Source: Xanthomonas sp. DAR 80977
Lineage (GTDB): Bacteria > Pseudomonadota > Gammaproteobacteria > Xanthomonadales > Xanthomonadaceae
Reading direction: 5' to 3'
NCBI RefSeq assembly: GCF_041240605.1
Contig: NZ_CP162487.1
Coordinates: 5,401,001 to 5,465,000 of the forward strand
Length of the DNA stretch: 64,000 bases
The notes beneath the pieces are model-generated. The model was not told the origin of the DNA, did not search any database, and saw only the letters and a program-made list of their open reading frames with translations. The position numbers were made by a program, and so were the translations under genes. This document shows positions 7,874 through 15,788 of the stretch, piece by piece (the stretch's first letter is position 1; each line of letters starts with the position of its first letter).

Positions 7874-7958
7874 GTCGGGACTGAAGTCCCTCCCACAATG
7901 GAGCCGAGGCGAGTTGGAGTTTGGTCGGTAAGGCGGTCGCGGCTGAAGCCGCTCCTAC
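7874..7958 (-). repeat. Two REP palindromes of different stem type
   Basis: Copies at 7874-7896 (GGGAC-TTCA-GTCCC stem, GTGG start) and 7936-7958 (GCGGC-TTCA-GCCGC stem, GTAG start) lie in the same orientation between the GH3 and uxuB genes. Confidence 0.8.
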
Positions 7959-8033
7959 AGGGGATCGCGGGCGTCCGGTGCATGGTCGGTGACGTGCCCG
8001 GGGCTGACCTCGGCCGTCCGCGCCCACTCCTTC

Positions 8034-8064
8034 GGTGGTGCGAGCAGTGACTGCTCGCACCACC
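8034..8064 (-). terminator. Perfect 14-bp-stem hairpin between GH3 and uxuB
   Basis: Bases 8034-8047 pair exactly with 8051-8064 around a 3-base loop, immediately after the GH3 stop codon at 8073. It has no U-tract. It may end or attenuate transcription of the xylan operon before uxuB, or protect the 3' end of the mRNA. Confidence 0.55.
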
Positions 8065-8072
8065 CGTTGCGG

Positions 8073-10817
8073 TCACTTGTGCGGCGTTGCCTCCGCCGCG
8101 GGCGACGGCTGCACGCTGAAACGCTGGCGCACGCGTACGTCGTTGCTGGAGGCGCCGGCCTGCAGTTCGTAGTCGCCCGGGTCCACAACGTAGGCCTTGC
8201 GCGCTTCGTCGTAGATGCGCAAGTCGGTCTGCGGGGTAATGGCGAAACGCACTTCGCGGGTTTCGCCAGGCTGCAGGGCGATACGCTGGAAGCCGCGCAG
8301 TTCCTTGGTCGCGCGGTCGCGCTTCGGCGACAGCGGGTGGAGGTACAGCTGCACCACTTCGTCGCCGGCGCGCTGGCCGGTGTTCTTTACCTTCAGCGTG
8401 GCGTGCAGGCTGCCGTCGGCCGCCAGCGTGCTGCGGTCCAGGCGCAGGTCGGAATAGGCGAACTGGGTGTACGACAGGCCGTGCCCGAACGGATACAGCG
8501 CGGTGCCGGCGAAGTAGCGGTAGGTGCGGCCGCGCATGGCGTAGTCGTCGAAGGCCGGCAGCTTCTCGCTTTCCTTGTAGAACGTCACCGGCAGGCGGCC
8601 GCCGGGGTTGGCGTCGCCGAACAGCACGTCGGCCACGGCGCTGCCGCCACGCTGGCCGGGGTACCAGGCCAGCAGGATCGCCGGCAGGTGCTGTTGCGCC
8701 CAGTCGATGGCCAGCGCCGAGCCGGTAGTCAGCACCGCCACCACCGGTTTGCCGGTGCCGTGCAGCGCTTCGAGCAGCGCGCGCTGCGGCTTGGGCAGGC
8801 GCAGGTCGGTGCGGTCGCCGCCGGCGAAGCCGGGATAGTTGACCTTCATCTCCTCGCCTTCCACGTCGCCGGTGAGGCCGCCGACGAACACCACCACGTC
8901 GGCACGCCGCGCCGCGTCCAGCGCTTCCTGCAGCGGCGGCTTGGCGCCGGGCTGGCGCCAGGCCAGGCGAATGCCGGCGTCGCGCTCGCCTTCGTAGTAC
9001 TCCAGGCGCAGGTCGTAGCTGCGGCCGGCCTCCAGGCGCACATCGACGCCGTCGGCGTGCAGGCGGTCGCTGGCGCTCCAGCGGTCGATCAGGCGCTTGC
9101 CGTCCAGATACAGGCGCACGCCGTCGTCGGCCGCGGTTTCCAGGTGGTAGGTGCCGGTGGCCGGCGGCACCAGCTTGCCGCTCCAGCGGATGCTGAAGTT
9201 GTCGGCCGGGATGGCCTGGTCCGGCCCGGCTTCGCCGCGCGCGAGCAGGTTGTCGGTGGGCGAGCCGCGGTCCCACTTGAAGCCGATCTGCGCATCCACC
9301 CGCACCAGCGCCGGGGGGCCCGACAGGTCGCGGTTGCGGAAGTATTCGCCGCGCAGGCCGCGTTCCGGCGAGTCCGCCGACGGGCGCAGGTATTGCGGCT
9401 CGATCAGCGGCGTGGCCGCGGGGTCGTCGCGCCCCTCGACCAGGTCGGCGCCGCGCGCATACAGCACCTCGGCGTCGGGCGCGGCCTCGCGGATGCCCTG
9501 CAGCACGGTGACCGGCGCGGCCGGCGTGCCGTAGTAGTTGCCGAGCAGCGCCATGGTGTCGTCGGCGGTGGGGCCGATCACGGCGATGCGCTTGATCTTC
9601 GCCCGCGACAACGGCAGCACGCCGTCGTTCTTCAGCAGCACCAGCGATTCGCGCGCGGTGCGCCGCGCCAACGCGTCGTGTTCGGGCGACTGGTTGGCCG
9701 AGATCGGAATCTGCGCCCAAGCCAGTTTTTCCGGCGGATCGAACATGCCCAGGCGCATGCGCGAATACATCAGCTTCTGCAAGGCCTTGTCGACCTCGGC
9801 TTCGCTGATCAGGCCCTTGCGCACGGCGGTGGGCAGCGTGGAGTACTCCTCGCCGCATTCCAGCTCGGTGCCGTTCTTCACCGCCAGCGCGGCGGCTTCC
9901 TCGCGGGTGGCGACGATCTTGTGGTTCTTCCAGATGTCCACGATCGCCCAGCAATCGGACACCACGTAGCCGTCGAAGCCCCAGGTGTCGCGCAGCACGT
10001 CGCGCAGCAGGAACTTGCTGGCACTGGCCGATTCGCCGAACACGCGGTTGTAGGCGCCCATCACCGAATCCACCTTGCCTTCCTTGACCAGCGCTTCGAA
10101 CGCCGGCAGGTAGGTCTCGTGGAGATCGCGCTGCGACGGATGCGCGTCGAAGTGGTGGCGGTCGGCCTCCGGGCCGCTGTGCACGGCGAAATGCTTGGCG
10201 GTGGCGTCGAGCTTGCGGTAGGCCTCGCCCTGCGCGTTCTTCGGCACGTCCGCGCCTTCGCCCTGCAAACCCTGCACGAAGGTCACGCCCATGCGCGCGG
10301 TGAGGAACGGATCCTCGCCGTAGGTCTCCTGGCCGCGGCCCCAGCGCGGGTCGCGGAAGATGTTGATGTTCGGCGACCAGAACGTGAGCCCCTGGTAGCG
10401 CGCGTGCTGGTCGTGGCGCAGCGCTTCGTGATGCTTGGCGCGCGCCTCGTCGCTGATCGCGGTGGAGACTTCGTGCATCAACGGCAGGTCGAAGGTGGCC
10501 GCCATGCCGATCGCCTGCGGGAACACGGTGGCGCCGCCGGCACGCGCCACCCCATGCAGCGCCTCGTTCCACCAGTCGTAGGCGGGCACGCCCAGGCGCG
10601 GGATCGCCGGCGCGGCGTTCTGCATCTGCGCGGCCTTTTCCTCCAGCGTCATCCGCGAGACGAGGTCGGCGGCGCGCTGCTCGAAGCTGCGCTGGGTGTC
10701 CAGGTACGGCGGCGGCGCTTCGGCCGCGGATGCCGCGCACGGCGCGATGGCCAACAGCAACGCCAGCGTCGCGACGCGGCGGCCATGTCCTTGGTACGGC
10801 GCAGTCTCGGTGTGCAT
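8073..10817 (-). CDS. Glycoside hydrolase family 3 enzyme with PA14 insert, exported
   Basis: The 914-residue protein has a signal peptide (about 1-32, cleavage near ASAAEA) and a GH3 TIM barrel with the KHF segment near 208-210. The nucleophile aspartate is in VVSDCW (D288). A PA14 domain (about 470-610, GLRGEYFRNRDLSGPP to GIRLAWRQPG) is inserted in the second GH3 domain, and a fibronectin-III-like domain ends the protein. In a xylan/glucuronate locus a beta-xylosidase or beta-glucosidase removing terminal sugars in the periplasm is expected. AAGGAG, overlapping the stop codon of the GH43 gene, gives a strong ribosome site, so the two are co-transcribed. The exact substrate cannot be read from sequence. 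Confidence 0.9.
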   Translation of the reverse strand: MHTETAPYQGHGRRVATLALLLAIAPCAASAAEAPPPYLDTQRSFEQRAADLVSRMTLEEKAAQMQNAAPAIPRLGVPAYDWWNEALHGVARAGGATVFPQAIGMAATFDLPLMHEVSTAISDEARAKHHEALRHDQHARYQGLTFWSPNINIFRDPRWGRGQETYGEDPFLTARMGVTFVQGLQGEGADVPKNAQGEAYRKLDATAKHFAVHSGPEADRHHFDAHPSQRDLHETYLPAFEALVKEGKVDSVMGAYNRVFGESASASKFLLRDVLRDTWGFDGYVVSDCWAIVDIWKNHKIVATREEAAALAVKNGTELECGEEYSTLPTAVRKGLISEAEVDKALQKLMYSRMRLGMFDPPEKLAWAQIPISANQSPEHDALARRTARESLVLLKNDGVLPLSRAKIKRIAVIGPTADDTMALLGNYYGTPAAPVTVLQGIREAAPDAEVLYARGADLVEGRDDPAATPLIEPQYLRPSADSPERGLRGEYFRNRDLSGPPALVRVDAQIGFKWDRGSPTDNLLARGEAGPDQAIPADNFSIRWSGKLVPPATGTYHLETAADDGVRLYLDGKRLIDRWSASDRLHADGVDVRLEAGRSYDLRLEYYEGERDAGIRLAWRQPGAKPPLQEALDAARRADVVVFVGGLTGDVEGEEMKVNYPGFAGGDRTDLRLPKPQRALLEALHGTGKPVVAVLTTGSALAIDWAQQHLPAILLAWYPGQRGGSAVADVLFGDANPGGRLPVTFYKESEKLPAFDDYAMRGRTYRYFAGTALYPFGHGLSYTQFAYSDLRLDRSTLAADGSLHATLKVKNTGQRAGDEVVQLYLHPLSPKRDRATKELRGFQRIALQPGETREVRFAITPQTDLRIYDEARKAYVVDPGDYELQAGASSNDVRVRQRFSVQPSPAAEATPHK

Positions 10818-10820
10818 TGC

Positions 10821-12521
10821 CTACTCCTTGCTGGATCGATCCGGTTCGCGGCGGGCGTACGGCCCGAGGGTGGTGCCGGTGAAACCGCCGGCCACGGCCG
10901 TGCTGAGCATCGCCGCATCGTCGTCGCGGCGCAGCCACTGCCAGTCCTGGCCGTCGGCGGCGAAGGCGAAGGCATAGCGGCCGCCGTCGCCGGCGATCTT
11001 CAGGCGCAGCGCGCCCTTGGCGTCGACCGTCCTGTGCGCGACAGTGGTGGTGCGCTTGCCGTCGCGCTTGTCGAGGAACACCTCCGCGCGCCCGTCGCGG
11101 CGGCGCACGCCGAGCACGTACCAGGCATCGGCATTCTGGAATGCGGCCAGGCCGGCGACCAGGCCCGGCTGCGCCGGTATCTGCACGGCGGTGCTGGCGT
11201 CGAAGCGGGTGTGCTGTTGCCGGTAGGCCAGGAATGCGGGATTGCCGCTGCCTTCCAGGCCTTGCGCGTCGGGCCGCAGGGTCAGCCAGCCCGGGCGCGC
11301 TTGTAGATCCAGCCAGTCGCGCTTTGGCGTGCGCAGCAACAGCCAGCGGGGATCGCGCTGCGGCGCATCGAAGCCGTCGCGCCAGGTGAAGTTGCCGCTC
11401 AATGGTGCGACGTCGGTATCGGCCTGCAGCCTTGCAGGCCCCGGCGCGACATAGGGAATCGGCTGCCCGGCGGGCAGGATCGACGGCCAGCCGTCGTGCC
11501 AGGTCACCGGCAGCAGGAAGGTCTCGCGGCCGGTGTTGTAGCGCTCGCCCGCGTACGGGCGGCTGGCCAGGAACAGCGCCCACCACTTCCCGTCGGGGCC
11601 TTCGACCAGGTCGGCATGGCCGGCGTTGGTGATCGGGTTGGCGCGTTCGGCGGGCAGGTCGCGCTGGGTCAGGATCGGATTGTGCGGCGCCGGCACGTAC
11701 GGCCCCCAAGGCGTGCGGCTGCGCAGCGCCACCTGGGAGTGCTGCGGGCCGGTGCCGCCTTCGGCGCAGGACAGCACGTACCAGCCGTCGCGCTTGTACA
11801 GGTGCGGGCCTTCGATCCAGATCGGCTTGCTGGCCAGGTCCACGCCGCCGTTGACCAGCACCTGGCGCGGGCCGACCGGCTGCATCCGCGCCAGGTCGAA
11901 ACGCTGCATCCAGATCGCACGATGCCCTTCGTACAGCGGCGCGCCCTCAGGCGGGCCGTTGTTGAGCAGGTAGGCCGTGCCGTCGTCGTCGAAGAACAGC
12001 GACGGGTCGATGCCGTCGATGTCCGGCAGCCAGTGCAGCGGCGACCACGGCCCGGCCGGGTCGTCCGCCGTGGCGACGAAGTTGCCGCCGCTGTCCACCG
12101 CGGTGCCGACCACGTAGAAGCGGCCCTGGTGGTGCGCGATGCTGGCGGCGAACATGCCGCGCGACACGCGCAGGCCGTCGTAGTCCAGTTGCCCGGCGCG
12201 CTCGACCACGTTGCCGACCTGCCGCCAATGCACCAGGTCGCGGCTCTCGAACACCGGGAGCGCCGGGAAATAGGCGAAGGTGGAATTGACCAGGTAGTAG
12301 CGGTCGCCGGCGCGCACGACGCTGGGATCGGGATAGAACCCGGCCAGCACCGGATTGCGGTAGTGGCCGGGCGGCAGCGGCGTGGCGAACACCGCATCGT
12401 CGCCGCGGTATTCGAACCAGTCGAATTCGGCAATGTCGGCGGCCCGCCCGCGCTGCGCCGATGCCGTCTGCAGCACCACGATACACAGCAGCGCCACAAC
12501 CAGGGCGCGTCCCCAGCGCAT
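10821..12521 (-). CDS. Glycoside hydrolase family 43 enzyme, exported
   Basis: The protein (566 residues from ATG 12521; a GTG at 12530 overlapping the previous stop is an alternative) has a signal peptide and then a five-bladed GH43 propeller. The catalytic base Asp is in NPVLAGFYPDPSVV and the second acid in GIDPSLFFDDDGTAYL. The general acid Glu is in IWIEGPHLYKRDGWY. A beta-sandwich domain follows (PLSGNFTWRDGFDAPQRDPR onward). This two-domain layout is typical of exo-acting beta-xylosidases/alpha-arabinofuranosidases. Position between mannonate dehydratase and GH3 supports debranching of xylo-oligosaccharides in the periplasm. Confidence 0.88.
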   Translation of the reverse strand: MRWGRALVVALLCIVVLQTASAQRGRAADIAEFDWFEYRGDDAVFATPLPPGHYRNPVLAGFYPDPSVVRAGDRYYLVNSTFAYFPALPVFESRDLVHWRQVGNVVERAGQLDYDGLRVSRGMFAASIAHHQGRFYVVGTAVDSGGNFVATADDPAGPWSPLHWLPDIDGIDPSLFFDDDGTAYLLNNGPPEGAPLYEGHRAIWMQRFDLARMQPVGPRQVLVNGGVDLASKPIWIEGPHLYKRDGWYVLSCAEGGTGPQHSQVALRSRTPWGPYVPAPHNPILTQRDLPAERANPITNAGHADLVEGPDGKWWALFLASRPYAGERYNTGRETFLLPVTWHDGWPSILPAGQPIPYVAPGPARLQADTDVAPLSGNFTWRDGFDAPQRDPRWLLLRTPKRDWLDLQARPGWLTLRPDAQGLEGSGNPAFLAYRQQHTRFDASTAVQIPAQPGLVAGLAAFQNADAWYVLGVRRRDGRAEVFLDKRDGKRTTTVAHRTVDAKGALRLKIAGDGGRYAFAFAADGQDWQWLRRDDDAAMLSTAVAGGFTGTTLGPYARREPDRSSKE

Positions 12522-12526
12522 GCGCC

Positions 12527-13786
12527 TCACCAGTCCCACATCGCGCCGTCTTCCAGCCGCGCCACCGGCAACTGCTTGGGCGCGTACGGATAGCGCGCGG
12601 CCAGGGTCTCGTCGATGTCCACGCCATGCCCGGGCGCCTCCCCGCAATGCAGGCGGCCGGCATGGAACGCGTAGTCGTGCGGGAACACCGCATTGGCCTC
12701 GTCGGAATGGAACATGTATTCCTGAATGCCGAAGTTCGGCACCCAGGTGTCGAAGTGCAGCGCCGCGCCCATGCACACCGGCGACAGGTCGGTGGCGCCA
12801 TGGAAACCGGTGCGCACCTGGTGCAGCGCGGCGAAATCGGCCAGCCGCCGCACATGGGTGATGCCGCCGGCGTGCACGATGGTGGTGCGGATGTAGTCGA
12901 TCAGCTGCTGTTCGATCAGGTGCTTGCAGTCCCAGATCGAATTGAACACCTCGCCCACCGCCAGCGGCGTCACCGAATGCTGGCGGATGGTCTCGAACGC
13001 GCGCTGGTTTTCCGCGGGTGTGGCGTCTTCCAGCCAGAACAGCCGGTACGGCTCCAGGTCGCGCGCCAGCCGCGCCGCCTCGATCGGGGTCAGGCGGTGG
13101 TGCGCGTCGTGCAGCAGTTCGATCTCGTCGCCGTGGTCGGCGCGCAGCCGTTCGAACAGCTTGGGCACCACGCCGAGATAGCGCGGCGTGGACCACACGG
13201 TCTCGGTCGGCAGCTCGCTCTCGGCCGGCTCGTAGGGCTTGCCGCCGCTGGAGATGCCGTAGGTCTTCTTGATCCCGGGCACGCCGCACTGCGCGCGGAT
13301 GGCGATGAAGCCGAGTTCGCGGAAACGGGCGACTTCCTCGCTGGTCTCGGCGATGTCGCGGCCGTTGGCGTGGCCGTAGACCAGCGCGCCCTCGCGCGAG
13401 CGCCCGCCCAGCAGCTGGTACAGCGGCATGCCGGCCATCTTGCCGAGGATGTCCCACAGCGCCACGTCCACCGCGGCGATCGCGGTCATCGTCACCGGCC
13501 CGCGCCGCCAGTACGCGCCGCGGTAGAAGAACTGCCAGAGGTCCTCGATGCGGCCCGCGTCGCGGCCGATCAGGTTCGGCACCACGTGGTCCTGCAGGTA
13601 GGACGCCACCGCCAGCTCGCGGCCGTTGAGGGTGGCATCGCCCAGGCCGTACACGCCGGAACGGGTGACGATCTTGAGGGTGACGAAATTGCGCCCCGGG
13701 CAGGTGACGATGACCCGCGCCTCGACGATCTCGCGGTCGCGGGCCGAGCCTTGGGCGGAAGAGGCGCTATCGGAAGTCTGGGTCAT
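12527..13786 (-). CDS. D-mannonate dehydratase, enolase superfamily (ManD type)
   Basis: The 419-residue protein is a mandelate-racemase/enolase-type enzyme. The N-terminal capping domain has VTCPGRNFVTLKIVT. Barrel metal ligands are in LLHDAHHRL, FWLEDATPAE and LAVGEVFNS, and IVHAGGITHVRRLAD and GFHGATDLSPVCMGAALHFD are ManD hallmarks. The enzyme dehydrates D-mannonate to 2-keto-3-deoxygluconate, the step after fructuronate reductase. Its role is the same as UxuA, but the fold differs. It starts 10 bp after the esterase stop, and its TGA overlaps a GTG of the GH43 gene, so it is inside one operon. Confidence 0.9.
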   Translation of the reverse strand: MTQTSDSASSAQGSARDREIVEARVIVTCPGRNFVTLKIVTRSGVYGLGDATLNGRELAVASYLQDHVVPNLIGRDAGRIEDLWQFFYRGAYWRRGPVTMTAIAAVDVALWDILGKMAGMPLYQLLGGRSREGALVYGHANGRDIAETSEEVARFRELGFIAIRAQCGVPGIKKTYGISSGGKPYEPAESELPTETVWSTPRYLGVVPKLFERLRADHGDEIELLHDAHHRLTPIEAARLARDLEPYRLFWLEDATPAENQRAFETIRQHSVTPLAVGEVFNSIWDCKHLIEQQLIDYIRTTIVHAGGITHVRRLADFAALHQVRTGFHGATDLSPVCMGAALHFDTWVPNFGIQEYMFHSDEANAVFPHDYAFHAGRLHCGEAPGHGVDIDETLAARYPYAPKQLPVARLEDGAMWDW

Positions 13787-13796
13787 CGCGGATCGC

Positions 13797-15788
13797 TCAC
13801 GGGGAAGAGGCCGCCGCCGCACGGGCCGCGGACGGGAGGGAAAGTTCGAACGGACCGGCCGGCAGCCCGTCGCGGTCGAACAGGGTGCACACCGGGCTGT
13901 CGGCCCAGCAGTAGCGCACGCGCGTGGGCGCCGCGCCGGCGGGAATCGGCAGGCGCACGCTGCGGCCCTGCAACTCGGCCTGCGCGTAGCGGCAACTGCC
14001 GGATGCCGCGCCGCACAGTTCGAAACCGATCGGCGCATCCGCGCTGTAGGCCTGCAGTGCGCCATCGACGTCGTCGAAATCGACCACCAGCGCCGCGCCG
14101 TCGCGGCGCAGCGCATGCGGCACCGGCCCCGACGGCGCCAACGCCTCGCCGTAGACCACGTGCCGCGCCGCGCGCGCCAGGCGGCGGCCGAGTTCCTGCT
14201 TGTTGGCCGGATGGATGTCGTAGCGGTCGCCGATGTCGATCGCCACCGCCAGGCCGGCGTGCGGGTCGGCGACGACGAAGCGCCGTTGCGCCTCGCGCAG
14301 CTGCGCCCAGCCGCTGTCGCCGGGCCGGGTGGGCGGCGCGCCGTAGTTGGCCAGCTGCACCAGCAGCAGCGGCAATTGCGCGCCGAAGCGCTGCCGCCAA
14401 TCGCGCTGCCAGGCGTCGAGCAATGCCGGATAGCCGGCCGCATCGCCGGTGTTGGATTCGCCCTGGTACCACAGCACGCCGCGCAGGCCGACCCGGCCCA
14501 GCGGCGCGATCATGCCGTTGTACAGCGTGGTCAGGCCCGCGGCCGAGGACCACGGTGCGCGCGGCGGCGTACCCAGCTGAGGCGGCACGATGCGGTACTG
14601 CCATCCGGCCAGCGCCACCCGGCTGCCGTCGCCCAGTTGCAGTTGCTGCGCCTGCGCGTCGCCGAGCAGGCCGCCGCGGCGGTAGCTGTTGTACACGTTG
14701 ACCACCACGGTGTTCTTGCCCGCATGCAGCACGCCGCGCGGCAAGCGGTAGCTGCGCGGCTGGTCGGCGCCGTAGCTGCTGCCCACCGCCTGGCCGTTGA
14801 CCCAGGTCTGGTCGAGTTCGTCCACCGGCCCCAGCGCCAGCGTCGCCGGCTCTCTGGCCTGCTCGGCGCTCAGCGTGACCGTGCTGCGGTACCAGACCAT
14901 GCCGTTGAAATTGACCAGTTGCGGCACGCCCCAGTCGTCCCAGGCGCCCAGCGCCGCCGGTGCGTCGCGCCAGTCGCCGCCGGCATCGTCCGGCTGCCAC
15001 GGCGCGCCGCTGCCGTGCGTGCGCCACCACGCTTCCCACAACTTGCCCCAACGCGGCGCGGCCTGTTGCGGATCGGCGGCGTAGCGCGCCAGCACGTCCA
15101 GCGCCGGCGCGTTGCCGTCCACCTTGCGCAGGGCCGCATCGCCGATCCACGCCTGCATCTGCGAACCGCCCCAGGAGGCGTTGATCAGCCCCATCGGCAC
15201 GTCCACGGTCTTGCGCAGTTCGCGGGCGAAGTAATAGCAGGCCGCGGAAAACGCGCCCACCGTCTCCGGCGTGGTCGGCTGCCACGCGGTCGCGCCGCCG
15301 AACTGCGCCTGCGGGGTCGGGCTGGACTGCGCCGGCACCTTGAACATGCGGATCGCCGGCTGCTGCGCATCGGCGATCTCGCTGCGCGTATCCAGCGTGC
15401 GCTGCACCGGCAGCTCCATGTTCGACTGGCCCGAGCACAGCCACACGTCGCCGAGCAGCACGTCGTCGGCGTGCTGCACGCGGCCGTGCGCGGTGCTGGC
15501 CTGCAAGGTGTACGGCCCGCCCGCCGGCAGCGGCGCCAGCTGCGCCTGCCAGCGGCCCTGGCGGTCGGCGCGCGCCTGCACGCGCTGCTGCGCCAGCTGC
15601 ACGGTCACCGTCTCGCCGGCCGCGGCCTGGCCCCACACGCGGATCGGCGCATCGCGCTGCAGCACCGCGTGGTCCTGGAACAGGGCATTCAACAACGGCG
15701 CCTCGTCGGCATGGGCGAACGCGGGCACGCACAACACCGCCAGCAGCAGGCCACGGGCGATCTCGACAACGGAACGGTGCGGCGTCAT
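13797..15788 (-). CDS. SASA/sialate-O-acetylesterase-type esterase, probable acetyl-xylan esterase
   Basis: The 663-residue exported protein has a signal peptide (about 1-27, VPAFAHADE) and an N-terminal beta domain. An SGNH-type hydrolase follows, with the nucleophile serine in WLCSGQSNMELPV, the INASWGGSQMQAWIG block, VLWYQGESNTGDA and the distal D-x-x-H in DRYDIHPANKQELG. Family members remove acetyl groups from sugars; in this operon acetylated glucuronoxylan is the natural substrate. The ATG at 15788 overlaps the stop of the GH67 gene (ATGA), so translation is coupled. A jelly-roll-like insert (VDELDQTWVNGQAVG) lies between the catalytic blocks. Confidence 0.85.
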   Translation of the reverse strand: MTPHRSVVEIARGLLLAVLCVPAFAHADEAPLLNALFQDHAVLQRDAPIRVWGQAAAGETVTVQLAQQRVQARADRQGRWQAQLAPLPAGGPYTLQASTAHGRVQHADDVLLGDVWLCSGQSNMELPVQRTLDTRSEIADAQQPAIRMFKVPAQSSPTPQAQFGGATAWQPTTPETVGAFSAACYYFARELRKTVDVPMGLINASWGGSQMQAWIGDAALRKVDGNAPALDVLARYAADPQQAAPRWGKLWEAWWRTHGSGAPWQPDDAGGDWRDAPAALGAWDDWGVPQLVNFNGMVWYRSTVTLSAEQAREPATLALGPVDELDQTWVNGQAVGSSYGADQPRSYRLPRGVLHAGKNTVVVNVYNSYRRGGLLGDAQAQQLQLGDGSRVALAGWQYRIVPPQLGTPPRAPWSSAAGLTTLYNGMIAPLGRVGLRGVLWYQGESNTGDAAGYPALLDAWQRDWRQRFGAQLPLLLVQLANYGAPPTRPGDSGWAQLREAQRRFVVADPHAGLAVAIDIGDRYDIHPANKQELGRRLARAARHVVYGEALAPSGPVPHALRRDGAALVVDFDDVDGALQAYSADAPIGFELCGAASGSCRYAQAELQGRSVRLPIPAGAAPTRVRYCWADSPVCTLFDRDGLPAGPFELSLPSAARAAAASSP

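Noticed and set aside
7989..11306. Long plus-strand frame (about 1100 codons) opposite the GH3 and GH43 genes
   Set aside because: The composition is dominated by A, R, V, G, Q and H without domain features, typical of antisense frames in GC-rich DNA, and the minus-strand genes have complete domain sets.
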